Positions 25,570 to 34,736 of a stretch of DNA of 64,000 bases are shown here, in pieces; position 1 is the stretch's first letter; every line of letters begins with the position of its first letter. This DNA comes from JAIBJN01 sp963784175. GTDB taxonomy: Bacteria > Actinomycetota > Thermoleophilia > Gaiellales > Gaiellaceae. The notes beneath the pieces were generated by a model, which did not search any database, was not told the origin of the DNA, and worked only from the letters and a program-made list of their open reading frames with translations. The translations under genes and the position numbers were made by a program. Where the stretch lies: positions 186,001 through 250,000 of the forward strand of contig CAWAQJ010000018.1 of the NCBI GenBank assembly GCA_963784175.1. Reading direction: 5' to 3'.

Positions 25570-27310
25570 TTAATCGGGCTTCGCACGCAGCTGAATTCCA
25601 AGCTCCCGCAACAGTTCCTCCTCCACCTCGGACGGCGCTCCGCTCATCGGATCGACGCCCGCCTGGTTCTTCGGGAACGCGATCATGTCGCGCAGATTCG
25701 CCTCGCGGCCGAGGGCCATGAGCATGCGCTCGATCCCGAACGCGATGCCGCCGTGCGGAGGCGCGCCCATCGCGAGCGCGTCGAGCAGGAAGCCGAACTT
25801 CCGCCGCTGCTCCTCGGCGGAGAGCTTGAGCGCGTCGAAGACACGCGCCTGTAGCTCCTGCTCGTGGATCCGGAACGAGCCGCCGCCGATCTCAATGCCG
25901 TTGACGACGAGGTCGTAGGCGAGCGCGGTCGCCCCGCCCGGGTCGCTCGAGACGAGCTCCTCCGAGCCGGGGGCCGGCCGCGTGAACGGGTGGTGCACGG
26001 CCGTCCAGCGCCCGTCGTCCTCGTCCCACTCGAACATCGGGAAGTCGGTGATCCAGACGAAGCGCCACGCGCTCTCGTCGATCAGGCCCAGCTCCCGGCC
26101 GAGATGCAGGCGCAGCGCGCCCAGCACGCGTGCGGCGATCGCGGGCTCGGCTGCGGCGAAGAGGACCGTGGAGCCCGGCTCGCCGCGGAAGAGCGCGAGC
26201 TCGTCCTCCGAGAGGAACTTCGCGATCGGCGAGCGCACGTCGCCGTCCTCGCCGTAGACGAGGTAGGCGAGCCCCTTCGCCCCCCACTCCTTCGCGAGCT
26301 CCTCGAGGCGCTCGAGCTCGGCCCGCGAGAAGCGCCTGCGGCACCCGGATGAAGCGGACGGCGGGCGCGTTCCCGAACACCCCGAACTCGGATCCCCGCG
26401 TCGCCTCGGTCGCGTCCTCGATCTCGAGCCCGAAGCGAAGGTCGGGCTTGTCGCTGCCGAAGCGCGCCTGCGCCTCGCCGTGCGTCATGCGCTCGAACGG
26501 CGTCACGAGCTCGTCCCCGATCCCCTCGCGCCAGACCGCGGCGCACATCCGCTCCATGAGCGCGAAGAGGAACTCCTGGTCGGGGAACGCCATCTCGACG
26601 TCGAGCTGCGTGATCTCCTGGACGCGGTCGGCGCGGAGATCCTCGTCCCTGAAGCAGATGGCGATCTGGTAGTAGCGGTCGAAGCCGCCGATCACGAGCA
26701 GCTGCTTGAGGATCTGGGGCGACTGCGGAAGCGCGAAGAAGCGGCCCGGCTGGAGACGGCTCGGGACGATGAAGTCGCGCGCGCCCTCGGGCGTGGGCTT
26801 GAAGAGGATCGGCGTCTGAATGTCGAGGAAGCCGTCCGCCTCCATCTCGCGGCGGATGATCGAGACCATCTGCGCCCGGAGCGCGATGTTGCGCTGCATG
26901 CGCGGCCGGCGCAGATCGAGCCAGCGGTAGCGCAGGCGCAGGGTCTCGTCCACGTTCTCCTCATCGAGCTGGAACGGAAGCGCCGGCGCGCGCGAGACGA
27001 TCTCCAGCTCGTCGACCTGGAGCTCGACCTCCCCTGTCGGCAGGTCCGGGTTCACGTTCTCCGGCGCCCGGCGGACGACCGTCCCCTCGGCCCGCAGGAC
27101 GAACTCGTTGCGCACGGCGTGCCCGGCCGCGACTGCGTCCGGCGCCAGTTCCGGGTTGACGACGAGCTGGCAGATGCCCGCCCGGTCGCGAAGGTCGACG
27201 AAGACGAGACCCCCGTGGTCGCGGCGCCCGTCCGCCCAGCCGGAGAGCGTCAGCCGCTTGCCCACATGCTCGGGCCTGACCTCGCCGCACATGAGGTCGC
27301 GCCAGGTCAC
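25570..27310 (-). CDS. aspS: aspartyl-tRNA synthetase (frame interrupted)
   Basis: This class II synthetase has an N-terminal OB domain (GKRLTLSGWADGRRDHGGLVF). The catalytic core has RYRWLDLRRPRMQRN, FRDEDLRADRVQEITQLD and the 3' block GGIAFGIERMLM. The frame breaks at about 26330-26340: ATCCGGGTGCCGCAG leads out of frame and the continuation FSRAELERLEELAKEWGAKG is in the +1 frame. Removing one base gives 579 residues. GTG 27310 overlaps the hisS stop (GTGA). Sequencing error is the likeliest cause. Confidence 0.92.
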
Positions 27311-28533
27311 GCGAGGAGCTCTTCGATCTCGTCGGGCGAGCTCACCGACACGTCCGCCTCGCCGGGCCGTCGGAGCACCTGCCCGCTTTCGGACACGACG
27401 AGCGTCCCGCGCGCGCCCAGCCGCTTCGCCTGCGTCAGCTGGCCCTTGAGGGAGCGGGATGCGTAGTCCGTGTCGGCCCGCAACCCGCGTTCGCGCAGCA
27501 AGCCGAGCCACGGCAGGATCTCGAGACGGCGCGACCGCTCCTCGAAGACGATGAAGAGGTCGATGCCGGCCACCTCCGGGTCGGCCGTGCTCGACGACGC
27601 CATGCGCTCGACCCCGGCGGCCCAGCCCACCCCTGGGGTCGGGTCGCCGCCGAGCTCCTCGATGAGATAGTCGTAGCGTCCGCCGGCGCAGATCGAGGCC
27701 TGTGCAGCGTCGAGCCCCTCGTTGACGAACTCGAACACCGTGCGCGTGTAGTAGTCGAGGCCGCGCACGAGCGTCGGCACGAGGACGTACTCGACGCCGT
27801 AGGCATCGAGGAGGCCCCGCACCTCGGAGAAGTGCTCCTCGCAGGAAGGGCAGAGCGACTCGCCGATCGTCGGCGCCTCTGCGAGCACACGGCGAACGGC
27901 CTCGTTTTTCGTGTCGAACACGCGCAGCGGGCTGACATCGGCCCGGCGGCGCGTGTCCTCGTCGAGATCGTCGCGCCGTTCGGCGAGGAAGGCCTGGAGC
28001 CGCTCGACGTATGCCGGTCGGCATTCGCGGTCGCCGATGGAGTTCAGCTCCAGGCGCGTGTGCGTGACGTCAGCGCGGCGCTCGATGCCGGTGAAGAGCT
28101 CGATCAGCTCGGCGTCGACGGCCGGGTCGTCCGTCCCCATCGCCTCGAAGCCGATCTGCCAGAACTCGCGGTAGCGCCCCTTCTGCGGCGCCGCGTACCG
28201 GAACATCGGCCCGACGTAGTAGGTCTTCACGGGCTGAGGCTCCCGGTGCAGGCCGTGCTCGAGGTAGGCGCGCGCGACGGCCGCCGTTCCCTCTGGCCGC
28301 AGAGTCAGGGAGCGCTCGCCCCTGTCTTCGAACGTGTACATCTCCTTGTGCACGACGTCCGAGCCGGCGCCGGACGTGCGCGCGAAGAGCTCGGTGTCCT
28401 CGAACGTGGGCGTGACGATGAGGCCGTAGCCGTACAGGTCCGCGGCTTCGGCGGTCGCGCGCAACACGGTCCGGCGGCGCGGCTGGTCGGCGGGAAGGAC
28501 GTCGAGCGTCCCCCGCGGCGCCTCGATCCTCAC
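27307..28533 (-). CDS. hisS: histidyl-tRNA synthetase
   Basis: The 408-residue class II synthetase has PRGTLDVLP at the start and motif 2 with YYVGPMFRYAAPQKGRYREFWQ. The histidine-binding motif reads LVRGLDYYTRTVFE and GRYDYLIEELGG. The anticodon domain is C-terminal. It starts GTG 28533, overlapping the hydrolase gene by four bases. The hisS-aspS pair is the common Gram-positive order. Confidence 0.95.
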   Translation of the reverse strand: MRIEAPRGTLDVLPADQPRRRTVLRATAEAADLYGYGLIVTPTFEDTELFARTSGAGSDVVHKEMYTFEDRGERSLTLRPEGTAAVARAYLEHGLHREPQPVKTYYVGPMFRYAAPQKGRYREFWQIGFEAMGTDDPAVDAELIELFTGIERRADVTHTRLELNSIGDRECRPAYVERLQAFLAERRDDLDEDTRRRADVSPLRVFDTKNEAVRRVLAEAPTIGESLCPSCEEHFSEVRGLLDAYGVEYVLVPTLVRGLDYYTRTVFEFVNEGLDAAQASICAGGRYDYLIEELGGDPTPGVGWAAGVERMASSSTADPEVAGIDLFIVFEERSRRLEILPWLGLLRERGLRADTDYASRSLKGQLTQAKRLGARGTLVVSESGQVLRRPGEADVSVSSPDEIEELLA

Positions 28534-29177
28534 GGCGCGTCGGCCCGGAGCTCGGCGAGGAACGGGTTCGTCATGAGCTCCTGGCCCAGCGTCGTCGCCG
28601 GGCCGTGGCCGGAGTAGACAACGGTCTCGGGCGGCAGACGGTCGACGAGCAGGCGGATCGAGGCCAGCAGAGCTTCCCAGTTCCCGCCGGTGCGGTCGGT
28701 GCGCCCGACGGAGCCGGCGAAGAGCACGTCACCCGAGAAGACGCAGCCCTCGGCGGCGAACGCGAGGTGGCCTACCGTGTGGCCGGGCACCCTCAGCGTC
28801 GTGAAGTGGATTCCGGCAAGGTCGAGCTCCTCCTCGCCTTCGAGCAGCACCTCGGCCGAGTGACCGCGGAGGCTTACGTCGATCCCGTCCGGGATGTAGT
28901 CGCCCGGCCGCTCCAGTCGATCCCACTCGAGCGAAGGCATGTAGACCCGCGCCCCGGTCGCCTCGACCAGCTCGACGACACCTCCGATGTGGTCGAGATC
29001 GCCGTGCGTCACAAGGATGGCGACGCACCGCGCTCCCCCCAGTGCCGCCTGGATGCGCTCGGTCTCGCCGGGCCAGCCCGGATCGACGACGACCGCCTCG
29101 TCCGCGCCCGTGTGCCGGGCCACGTAGCAGTTGGACTGGAACGGGCCCAGGGCGAGTTGCTCGACTTCGAGGGGCAT
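28530..29177 (-). CDS. metallo-beta-lactamase fold hydrolase (glyoxalase II-like)
   Basis: The 215-residue protein has the zinc motif THGDLDHIGG in place of the canonical THxHxDH, so the middle His is Asp. Other ligands are seen in VPGHTVGHLAF, FSGDVLFAGSVGRTD and VVYSGHGPATTLGQE. A hydrolase of this family often precedes hisS in Gram-positives. Its substrate is unknown. TAGACT lies nine bases before the ATG, so it begins the hisS-aspS operon. Confidence 0.88.
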   Translation of the reverse strand: MPLEVEQLALGPFQSNCYVARHTGADEAVVVDPGWPGETERIQAALGGARCVAILVTHGDLDHIGGVVELVEATGARVYMPSLEWDRLERPGDYIPDGIDVSLRGHSAEVLLEGEEELDLAGIHFTTLRVPGHTVGHLAFAAEGCVFSGDVLFAGSVGRTDRTGGNWEALLASIRLLVDRLPPETVVYSGHGPATTLGQELMTNPFLAELRADAP

Positions 29178-29186
29178 CGGGGCAGG

Positions 29187-29192
29187 AGTCTA
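29187..29192 (-). promoter_or_regulatory. -10 box for the MBL-hisS-aspS operon
   Basis: TAGACT ends nine bases before ATG 29177. It is divergent from the cupin promoter; the whole gap is 45 bases. Confidence 0.5.
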
Positions 29193-29207
29193 GCCGCCTC
29201 TAGGAGT

Positions 29208-29213
29208 TAGACT
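29208..29213 (+). promoter_or_regulatory. -10 box for the cupin gene
   Basis: TAGACT ends nine bases before ATG 29223, mirroring the divergent box at 29187-29192. Confidence 0.5.
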
Positions 29214-29222
29214 TGGCCTCCG

Positions 29223-29573
29223 ATGGAGACCTGGATTCTCCCGGAGATCGACACGCCGGGTGGAAGTCGCTCGCCGGTCGTGCTCCGCAGCCAGGACGAG
29301 GCGCGGGCGGTCCTCGTCGGCCTCGATCCCGGGCAGAAGCTCGGGGATCACCAGGTCAAGGAACACGCCTGGGTGATCGTCGTCGACGGGTCCGTGACCT
29401 TCCGGGCCGGCGACGAGGAGATCGAGGCCCCGGCGGGGACGCTTGCCCGGTTCGAGCCGGACGAGCGCCACTCCGTCAGCAGCGAAGGCGGCGCGAAGAT
29501 TCTCCTCCTGCTTGCCCCGTGGCCCGGCCCGGGCCACTACCGGGGCAACGAGACGGTCGAGGCGCTCGGCTAG
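29223..29573 (+). CDS. small cupin-domain protein
   Basis: This 116-residue single cupin has motif 1 around LGDHQVKEHAWVIVVDGSVTF and motif 2 around APAGTLARFEPDERHSV, with possible metal ligands His, Glu and His. Proteins of this size bind small ligands or act as isomerases or sensors. It is transcribed alone, and its stop overlaps the stop of the convergent membrane protein by two bases. Confidence 0.8.
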   Translation: METWILPEIDTPGGSRSPVVLRSQDEARAVLVGLDPGQKLGDHQVKEHAWVIVVDGSVTFRAGDEEIEAPAGTLARFEPDERHSVSSEGGAKILLLLAPWPGPGHYRGNETVEALG

Positions 29574-29990
29574 CGCGCCCGGCGTTCGGCGCGATCCTTC
29601 TCGTGCCGGCGCAGCAGCATGCGGTAGACGAACGTGTCGACCACGTAGCTGAACGGCATGAAGAAGGCCAGGAGCAGCACGACGTTGAAGATCAGCCCCG
29701 CGATCGTGAGGTCATTGGCCGTAATCAGAGATGAACACCGCGATCAGCGGCGCGAAGATGGCCGTGCGCTTGAGGACTCGCTGCAGGGACGGCTTCTGGA
29801 TCGGGCGCCCACGCCGGTCGACGAGGCCGGTCGGCTCCTTCTGCGCTTTGCCGTTGGTGGCGGCGCTCTTCGCCTCCGAGACGCGCGCGCCCTCGATCGG
29901 GATCTCCTCGCCGTCCTCGGTCTCGAGGACGTACTCGTACTCGTGACGCTGGAGCTTCTCGCGCTTCCGGCGCTGCTTTCTGCTCGGCAC
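29570..29990 (-). CDS. small two-helix membrane protein (frame interrupted)
   Basis: GTG 29990 starts a basic N-terminus (SRKQRRKREKLQRHEYEY) and a soluble stretch ending in GLVDRRGRPIQKPS, then a first membrane helix (RTAIFAPLIAVFIS). The frame then breaks at about 29720-29732. The +1 frame continues naturally as NDLTIAGLIFNVVLLLAFF and YVVDTFVYRMLLRRHEKDR to a TAG at 29572-29570. The joined protein is about 139 residues. The family is unknown. One extra base or two missing bases explain the break. Confidence 0.7.
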
Positions 29991-29992
29991 AG

Positions 29993-30238
29993 CTAGAAGG
30001 CCTCGATCAGCACGGCGATGAGCACGAGCACCCCGATGAGCCCGAACGCGGTGACGAAGGCGGCGGGATTCCAGACGAGATCGTTGTCCTGGCGATAGCG
30101 CGACTTCCGCGGCGCACCGTGGCCGTGGACGGGCTCCGCGGCAGGTTCGGAGCGCGGTCGCCCGGCCGTGAGGCTCCACGCGATCAGGAGGCCGACCAGA
30201 CCCGCGCCCACGAAGGCCAAGGGAACCCACCAGTTCAC
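29993..30238 (-). CDS. small membrane protein, two predicted helices
   Basis: The 81-residue protein has a helix at about 4-24 (WVPLAFVGAGLVGLLIAW), a basic and His-containing loop, and a second helix at about 58-80 (AAFVTAFGLIGVLVLIAVLI). It starts with GTG two codons after hutI ends and stops three bases before the next gene. I do not recognise it. Context with hut genes may be only transcriptional. Confidence 0.65.
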   Translation of the reverse strand: MNWWVPLAFVGAGLVGLLIAWSLTAGRPRSEPAAEPVHGHGAPRKSRYRQDNDLVWNPAAFVTAFGLIGVLVLIAVLIEAF

Positions 30239-30242
30239 AGCC

Positions 30243-31466
30243 TCACCGCTCCCATGCGACCTCTCCCTCTTTCACCACCACCGCCACGTGCTCTCCTCCG
30301 AGATGGTAGGCGAGGTAGCGCCAGTCGGGAGCGTCGAGCAGAACGATGTCCGCGGCGTACCCGGGCTCGAGACGGCCGATCCGATCCGCGCGACCGAGCA
30401 CGTGGGCCGCGTTCACCGTGCAGGCGGCGAGCGCCTCGGCCGGCGAGAGGCCGAGCTGCGTGCACGCGAGGCTCATGACCACGGGCAGGCTCTCGCAGTA
30501 CGCGCTCCCAGGATTGAAGTCCGTCGCGAGAGCGACGATCGCGCCGGCGTCCACCAGAGCACGGCCGGGCGGCATGGGCCGACCGAGGAAGAGCGCCGCG
30601 ACGGGAAGCAGCACGGCGGCGACGTCGCTCCCACCGAGGGCGCGGACGCCTTCGTCGCCGGTCGCCTCGAGGTGGTCGACGCTGCGCGCGCCCAGCTCGA
30701 CGGCAAGCGGGATGCCTCCCATCTCCGTGAACTGATCCGCGTGCAGCCGGAGGGCGAGCCCGGCCCCTCGGCAAGCCTCGAGATAACGGCGAGCCTGCGG
30801 GACGTCGAACGCGCCGCGCTCGACGAACACATCCGCGGCCTCGGCGAGCGCTGCGGCCTCCGGAAGCACCTCCGCCAGCGCGAAGTCCAGGTACGCATCG
30901 CCGTCGTCGAACTCCGGCGGCACTGCGTGGGCCCCGAGCCAGGTCGGCACGCCGCCGGCCGCGCCGACGGCGCGCAGCTGCGCGAGCTCGGTGTCGCGAT
31001 CGAGCCCGTAGCCGGACTTTCCCTCGAATGTCGTGGTGCCGTGCCCCAGCATCCAGGCGCGATGGCGCTCCACGGCTGCGATCAGGTCGGCCTCACCGGC
31101 GGCACGTGTCGCCGCGACCGTGGAGAGGATCCCGCCTCCCGACGCGTGGATCTCCTCGTACGACGCTCCGCGCGCGCGCAGGTCGAACTCCGCCGCGCGG
31201 TCGCCGGCGAAGCACGCGTGCGTGTGGCAGTCGACGAGGCCCGGCACCGCGACGAGGCCGCGGCCGTCGATCTCGAGGACGTCGTCCGGAAGCGCCGACC
31301 GGTCGAGCTCCGCCATCGCACCGCTCGCGCGCACGAGACCGTCGAGGCAGAAGACGTAGCCCCCCTCGATCACTCGGACGTCGCCAAGAGCGGATCCGCG
31401 CAGAGGCGCCGAGCCTCCTGCCGGGGAGACGACCTGCCCGAGATCGCGGACGAGCAACGCCGGCAT
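30243..31466 (-). CDS. hutI: imidazolonepropionase
   Basis: This 407-residue amidohydrolase carries out the third step of histidine degradation. Metal ligands appear in DCHTHACFAGDR and LRLHADQFTEMGG, with DHLEATGDEGV and ATDFNPGSAY further on. It lies seven bases after hutU in the order hutH-hutU-hutI. The product, formiminoglutamate, would be handled by FtcD (37833-38720). Confidence 0.95.
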   Translation of the reverse strand: MPALLVRDLGQVVSPAGGSAPLRGSALGDVRVIEGGYVFCLDGLVRASGAMAELDRSALPDDVLEIDGRGLVAVPGLVDCHTHACFAGDRAAEFDLRARGASYEEIHASGGGILSTVAATRAAGEADLIAAVERHRAWMLGHGTTTFEGKSGYGLDRDTELAQLRAVGAAGGVPTWLGAHAVPPEFDDGDAYLDFALAEVLPEAAALAEAADVFVERGAFDVPQARRYLEACRGAGLALRLHADQFTEMGGIPLAVELGARSVDHLEATGDEGVRALGGSDVAAVLLPVAALFLGRPMPPGRALVDAGAIVALATDFNPGSAYCESLPVVMSLACTQLGLSPAEALAACTVNAAHVLGRADRIGRLEPGYAADIVLLDAPDWRYLAYHLGGEHVAVVVKEGEVAWER

Positions 31467-31472
31467 GGCCCG

Positions 31473-33179
31473 CTAGGAGTCGCCGCGGCCGGGCAGCCGG
31501 AGACCGTGCTCGCGCGCCGCGGCGAGCGCTTCCTCGTAGCCGGCGTCGGCATGCCGGAGCACGCCGGTGCCCGGATCGGTCGTCAGCACGCGCTCGAGGC
31601 GCTCAGCCGCGTCGTCGGTGCCGTCGGCGACGACGACCATCCCCGCATGGATCGAGTTGCCGATGCCGACGCCGCCGCCGTGGTGGACGCTCACCCATGT
31701 CGCGCCCGCCGCCGTGTTCACGAGCGCGTTGAGGATGGGCCAGTCGGCGATCGCATCGGACCCGTCCTGCATCGCCTCCGTCTCGCGGTACGGAGAAGCG
31801 ACCGAGCCCGCGTCGAGATGGTCGCGCCCGATGACCACCGGCGCGGTCACGCGCCCGTCGCGCACGAGCTCGTTGATGGCGAGGCCCGCCTTGGCACGGT
31901 CGCCGTAGCCGAGCCAGCAGATCCGCGCCGGCAGACCCTGGAACGCGACGCGGTCCGCCGCCAGCTCGAGCCAGCGCTGCAGAAGAAGGTCGTCCGGGAA
32001 GAGCTCGAGCAGCGCCCCGTCGATCGCTGCGATGTCGTCCGGATTCCCCGAGAGCACGGCCCAGCGGAAGGGGCCGATGCCGCGGCAGAAGAGCGGCCGG
32101 ATATAGGCCGGGACGAAGCCCGGATATGTGAATGCGTCCTTGATGCCTGCCTGCTGCGCCTCCCCCCGAAGGTTGTTGCCGTAATCGAAAACGTAGCTCC
32201 CGGCCCGGACGAACCCGAGCATGCCCTCGACATGGCGCGCGATGGACTCGGACGCCCGTCGCAGGTACTCGTCCGGGTCGTCCGCTCGCAGCGTCGCGGC
32301 CTCCTCGACCGAGAGCCCGGCCGGGACGTAGCCGTTCAAGGGGTCGTGGGCGGCGGTCTGGTCGGTCACGAGGTCGAAGGCCTCGCCGCGGGCGACGAGC
32401 TCCGGCACGACCTCCGCCGCGTTCCCGAGCAGGCCGACCGAAAGCGGACGCCCCTCCGCGGCGGCGCTCCGCACCCGCCCGACGGCGTCCTCGAGCGACT
32501 CCGAAGCCTCGTCGAGGTAGCGGGTGGCGAGACGCCGCTCGATCCGCGTCGGGTCGACCTCCACGCAGAGCACGGCGGCGCCGGCCATCGTCGCGGCCAG
32601 CGGCTGTGCGCCGCCCATGCCGCCGAGGCCCGCCGTCAGGATCGTCCGCCCCCGCAGGTCGGGCGAGCCGAAGTGCACCTCGCCGGCGGCCGCGAAGGTC
32701 TGGTACGTCCCCTGGAGGATCCCCTGGGTGCCGATGTAGATCCAGCTCCCGGCGGTCATCTGGCCGAACATCGTCAGGTCGAGCGCCTCGAGCCTCCGGA
32801 ACTCGTCCCAGGACGCCCATCGCGGCACGAGCAGCGAGTTGGCGATCAGCACGCGCGGCGCGGCGGTGTGCGTCCTGAAGACACCCACCGGCTTGCCGCT
32901 CTGGACGAGCAGCGTCTCGTCCTCGCCCAGCTCGAGGAGGCATCGGACGAGCCCGCGCAGCGCGTCGTGGTTGCGGGCGGCCTTGCCCGAGCCGCCGTAG
33001 ACGATCAGCTGCTCGGGATGCTCGGCGACTTCCGGATCGAGGTTGTTGAGGAGCATCCGCAGCGGCGCCTCGGTCTGCCACGACCGGGCGTTCAGCTCGC
33101 TTCCACGCGGCGCTCGGATGGAGGTGAGATCGCCGCAGAGCTCTTCGACGCGCGCGTCGGTGACGGCGGCGCTGCTCAC
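31473..33179 (-). CDS. hutU: urocanate hydratase
   Basis: This 568-residue NAD-dependent enzyme converts urocanate to imidazolonepropionate. Its features are IVYGGSGKAARNHDALRG, the nucleotide-binding AGLGGMGGAQPLAA, QTAAHDPLNGYVP and VSVHHGGGVGIGNSIHAG. GTG 33179 overlaps the hutH TGA (GTGA) and is preferred over upstream in-frame starts that lie inside hutH. Confidence 0.96.
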   Translation of the reverse strand: MSSAAVTDARVEELCGDLTSIRAPRGSELNARSWQTEAPLRMLLNNLDPEVAEHPEQLIVYGGSGKAARNHDALRGLVRCLLELGEDETLLVQSGKPVGVFRTHTAAPRVLIANSLLVPRWASWDEFRRLEALDLTMFGQMTAGSWIYIGTQGILQGTYQTFAAAGEVHFGSPDLRGRTILTAGLGGMGGAQPLAATMAGAAVLCVEVDPTRIERRLATRYLDEASESLEDAVGRVRSAAAEGRPLSVGLLGNAAEVVPELVARGEAFDLVTDQTAAHDPLNGYVPAGLSVEEAATLRADDPDEYLRRASESIARHVEGMLGFVRAGSYVFDYGNNLRGEAQQAGIKDAFTYPGFVPAYIRPLFCRGIGPFRWAVLSGNPDDIAAIDGALLELFPDDLLLQRWLELAADRVAFQGLPARICWLGYGDRAKAGLAINELVRDGRVTAPVVIGRDHLDAGSVASPYRETEAMQDGSDAIADWPILNALVNTAAGATWVSVHHGGGVGIGNSIHAGMVVVADGTDDAAERLERVLTTDPGTGVLRHADAGYEEALAAAREHGLRLPGRGDS

Positions 33180-34723
33180 GCGAGCGCACCCACTTCGCGC
33201 TCGACAGCGGCGACGAAGTCGCCCGTGCTGATGGCGATCGCGACCGCCTCGATGTCGTCGGCGAGCGGGCGGTCCTCGATCACCGTGGACGACAGCGAGC
33301 GGAGAAATTCGTGCGCGGCGCGAACCCCGAGCCCCGGCTCGAGCGGCGCCAGGAACTCCACCGCCTGAGCGCCGGCGAGCAGCTCGATCGCGAGCGCCCG
33401 CTCGACGTTCTCGAGCACCTGGAGACACTTCAGCGCGGACGCGTTGCCCATGGAGACGTGATCCTCCTGCCCCGCGCTCGTGGGAATGGAGTCGATCCCG
33501 GCCGGATGGCAGAGGACCTTGTTCTCGCTGACGAGCGCCGCGGCGACGTACTGCGGGATCATGAACCCCGAGTTGAGCCCGCCGTCGTGCGTCAGGAACG
33601 CCGGCAGCCCATCCGAGAGAGACGGGTTCGTGAGCCGCTCGACACGCCGCTCCGAGATGGACGCGAGCTCCGCGAGAGCCATCGCAGCAGCGTCGAGCGC
33701 GAAGGCAAGCGGCTGCCCGTGGAAGTTGCCGTTGGAGACGAGCTCGCCCTGCTCGACGAAGACGAGTGGATTGTCGGTGGCCGCGTTGAGCTCGACTGCG
33801 ACCGTCGTCTCGGCATACGCGAGCAGGTCGCGGCTGGCGCCGTGGACCTGCGGCGCGCAGCGGAGCGAGTAGGCGTCCTGCACCTTGTCGCACCACCGAT
33901 GCGCCTCCAGGATCGCGGAGCCCTCGAGCAGCCGGACGACGTTGGCGGCCGACGCCTGCTGCCCGGCGAGCGGCCGCAGGGCGTGGATCTCGGGGAGAAA
34001 GCTCGCGCGCGAGCCCTGGAGCGCCTCGAGCGAGAGGGCGCACGCAATGTCCGCGGTCCGCGCCAGCCGTTGGGCCCTCACCAGCACGAGCGCTCCGATC
34101 CCTGCCATGAACTGCGTGCCGTTGATGAGGGACAGGCCTTCCTTCGCGCGCAGCTGGACGGGCTCGAGACCGACGCGGTCCAGGGCCTCCGCGCCCGAAA
34201 GGGTCTCACCCTCGACGACCGCCTTGCCCTCCCCGACGAGCGGGAGCGCGAGGTGCGCGAGCGGCGCGAGGTCGCCGGACGCCCCTACCGACCCGCGGCT
34301 CGGCACGACCGGCGTGACGCCGCGGTTGAGGCATTCGAGCAGGAGGTCGACCGTCTCCGGCCGCGCGCCCGAATAGCCCTTGGCGAGGGTGTTCGCGCGC
34401 AGCAGCATCGCGGCCCGCACGACCTCCGGCGGATAGGGGCTTCCCACGCCGCACGCGTGGCTCCGGAGGAGGCGAAGCTGGAGCTCCTCGGCGAGCTCGG
34501 GCGGGATCGTCTTGGAGACGAAGCGGCCGAAGCCGGTGTTGATTCCGTACGTGTGCTCGCCCGAGCTCTCGGCGGCCGTGCGCTCGACCAGCTCGCGCGC
34601 GGCCTGCAAACGCTCCCTCCCCTGCTCGGCGAGCTCGGCCCGTCCCCCCTCGACCGCGACGGCCCAGACGTCCTGTAGCGTCAGGTCGTCCCCGGTCAGC
34701 GACACGGCGGTCGTGAGCGCCAT
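33176..34723 (-). CDS. hutH: histidine ammonia-lyase
   Basis: The 515-residue enzyme deaminates histidine to urocanate. The self-processing ASG triad is at 148-150 in GSVGASGDLAPLAHLAL. YGINTGFG and the Tyr/Gln-rich QEDHVSMG segment are also present. A TACACT box seven bases before ATG 34723 suggests a leaderless hut transcript. No hut repressor is seen nearby. Confidence 0.96.
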   Translation of the reverse strand: MALTTAVSLTGDDLTLQDVWAVAVEGGRAELAEQGRERLQAARELVERTAAESSGEHTYGINTGFGRFVSKTIPPELAEELQLRLLRSHACGVGSPYPPEVVRAAMLLRANTLAKGYSGARPETVDLLLECLNRGVTPVVPSRGSVGASGDLAPLAHLALPLVGEGKAVVEGETLSGAEALDRVGLEPVQLRAKEGLSLINGTQFMAGIGALVLVRAQRLARTADIACALSLEALQGSRASFLPEIHALRPLAGQQASAANVVRLLEGSAILEAHRWCDKVQDAYSLRCAPQVHGASRDLLAYAETTVAVELNAATDNPLVFVEQGELVSNGNFHGQPLAFALDAAAMALAELASISERRVERLTNPSLSDGLPAFLTHDGGLNSGFMIPQYVAAALVSENKVLCHPAGIDSIPTSAGQEDHVSMGNASALKCLQVLENVERALAIELLAGAQAVEFLAPLEPGLGVRAAHEFLRSLSSTVIEDRPLADDIEAVAIAISTGDFVAAVEREVGALA

Positions 34724-34730
34724 CGAGCCA

Positions 34731-34736
34731 AGTGTA
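34731..34736 (-). promoter_or_regulatory. -10 box for the hut operon
   Basis: TACACT ends seven bases before the hutH ATG in the divergent gap to the Dph6-like gene. Confidence 0.45.

Noticed and set aside
30168..33368. Open plus-strand frame of about 1,060 codons across hutI and hutU
   Set aside because: It is antisense to two unmistakable enzymes and has no recognisable motif.
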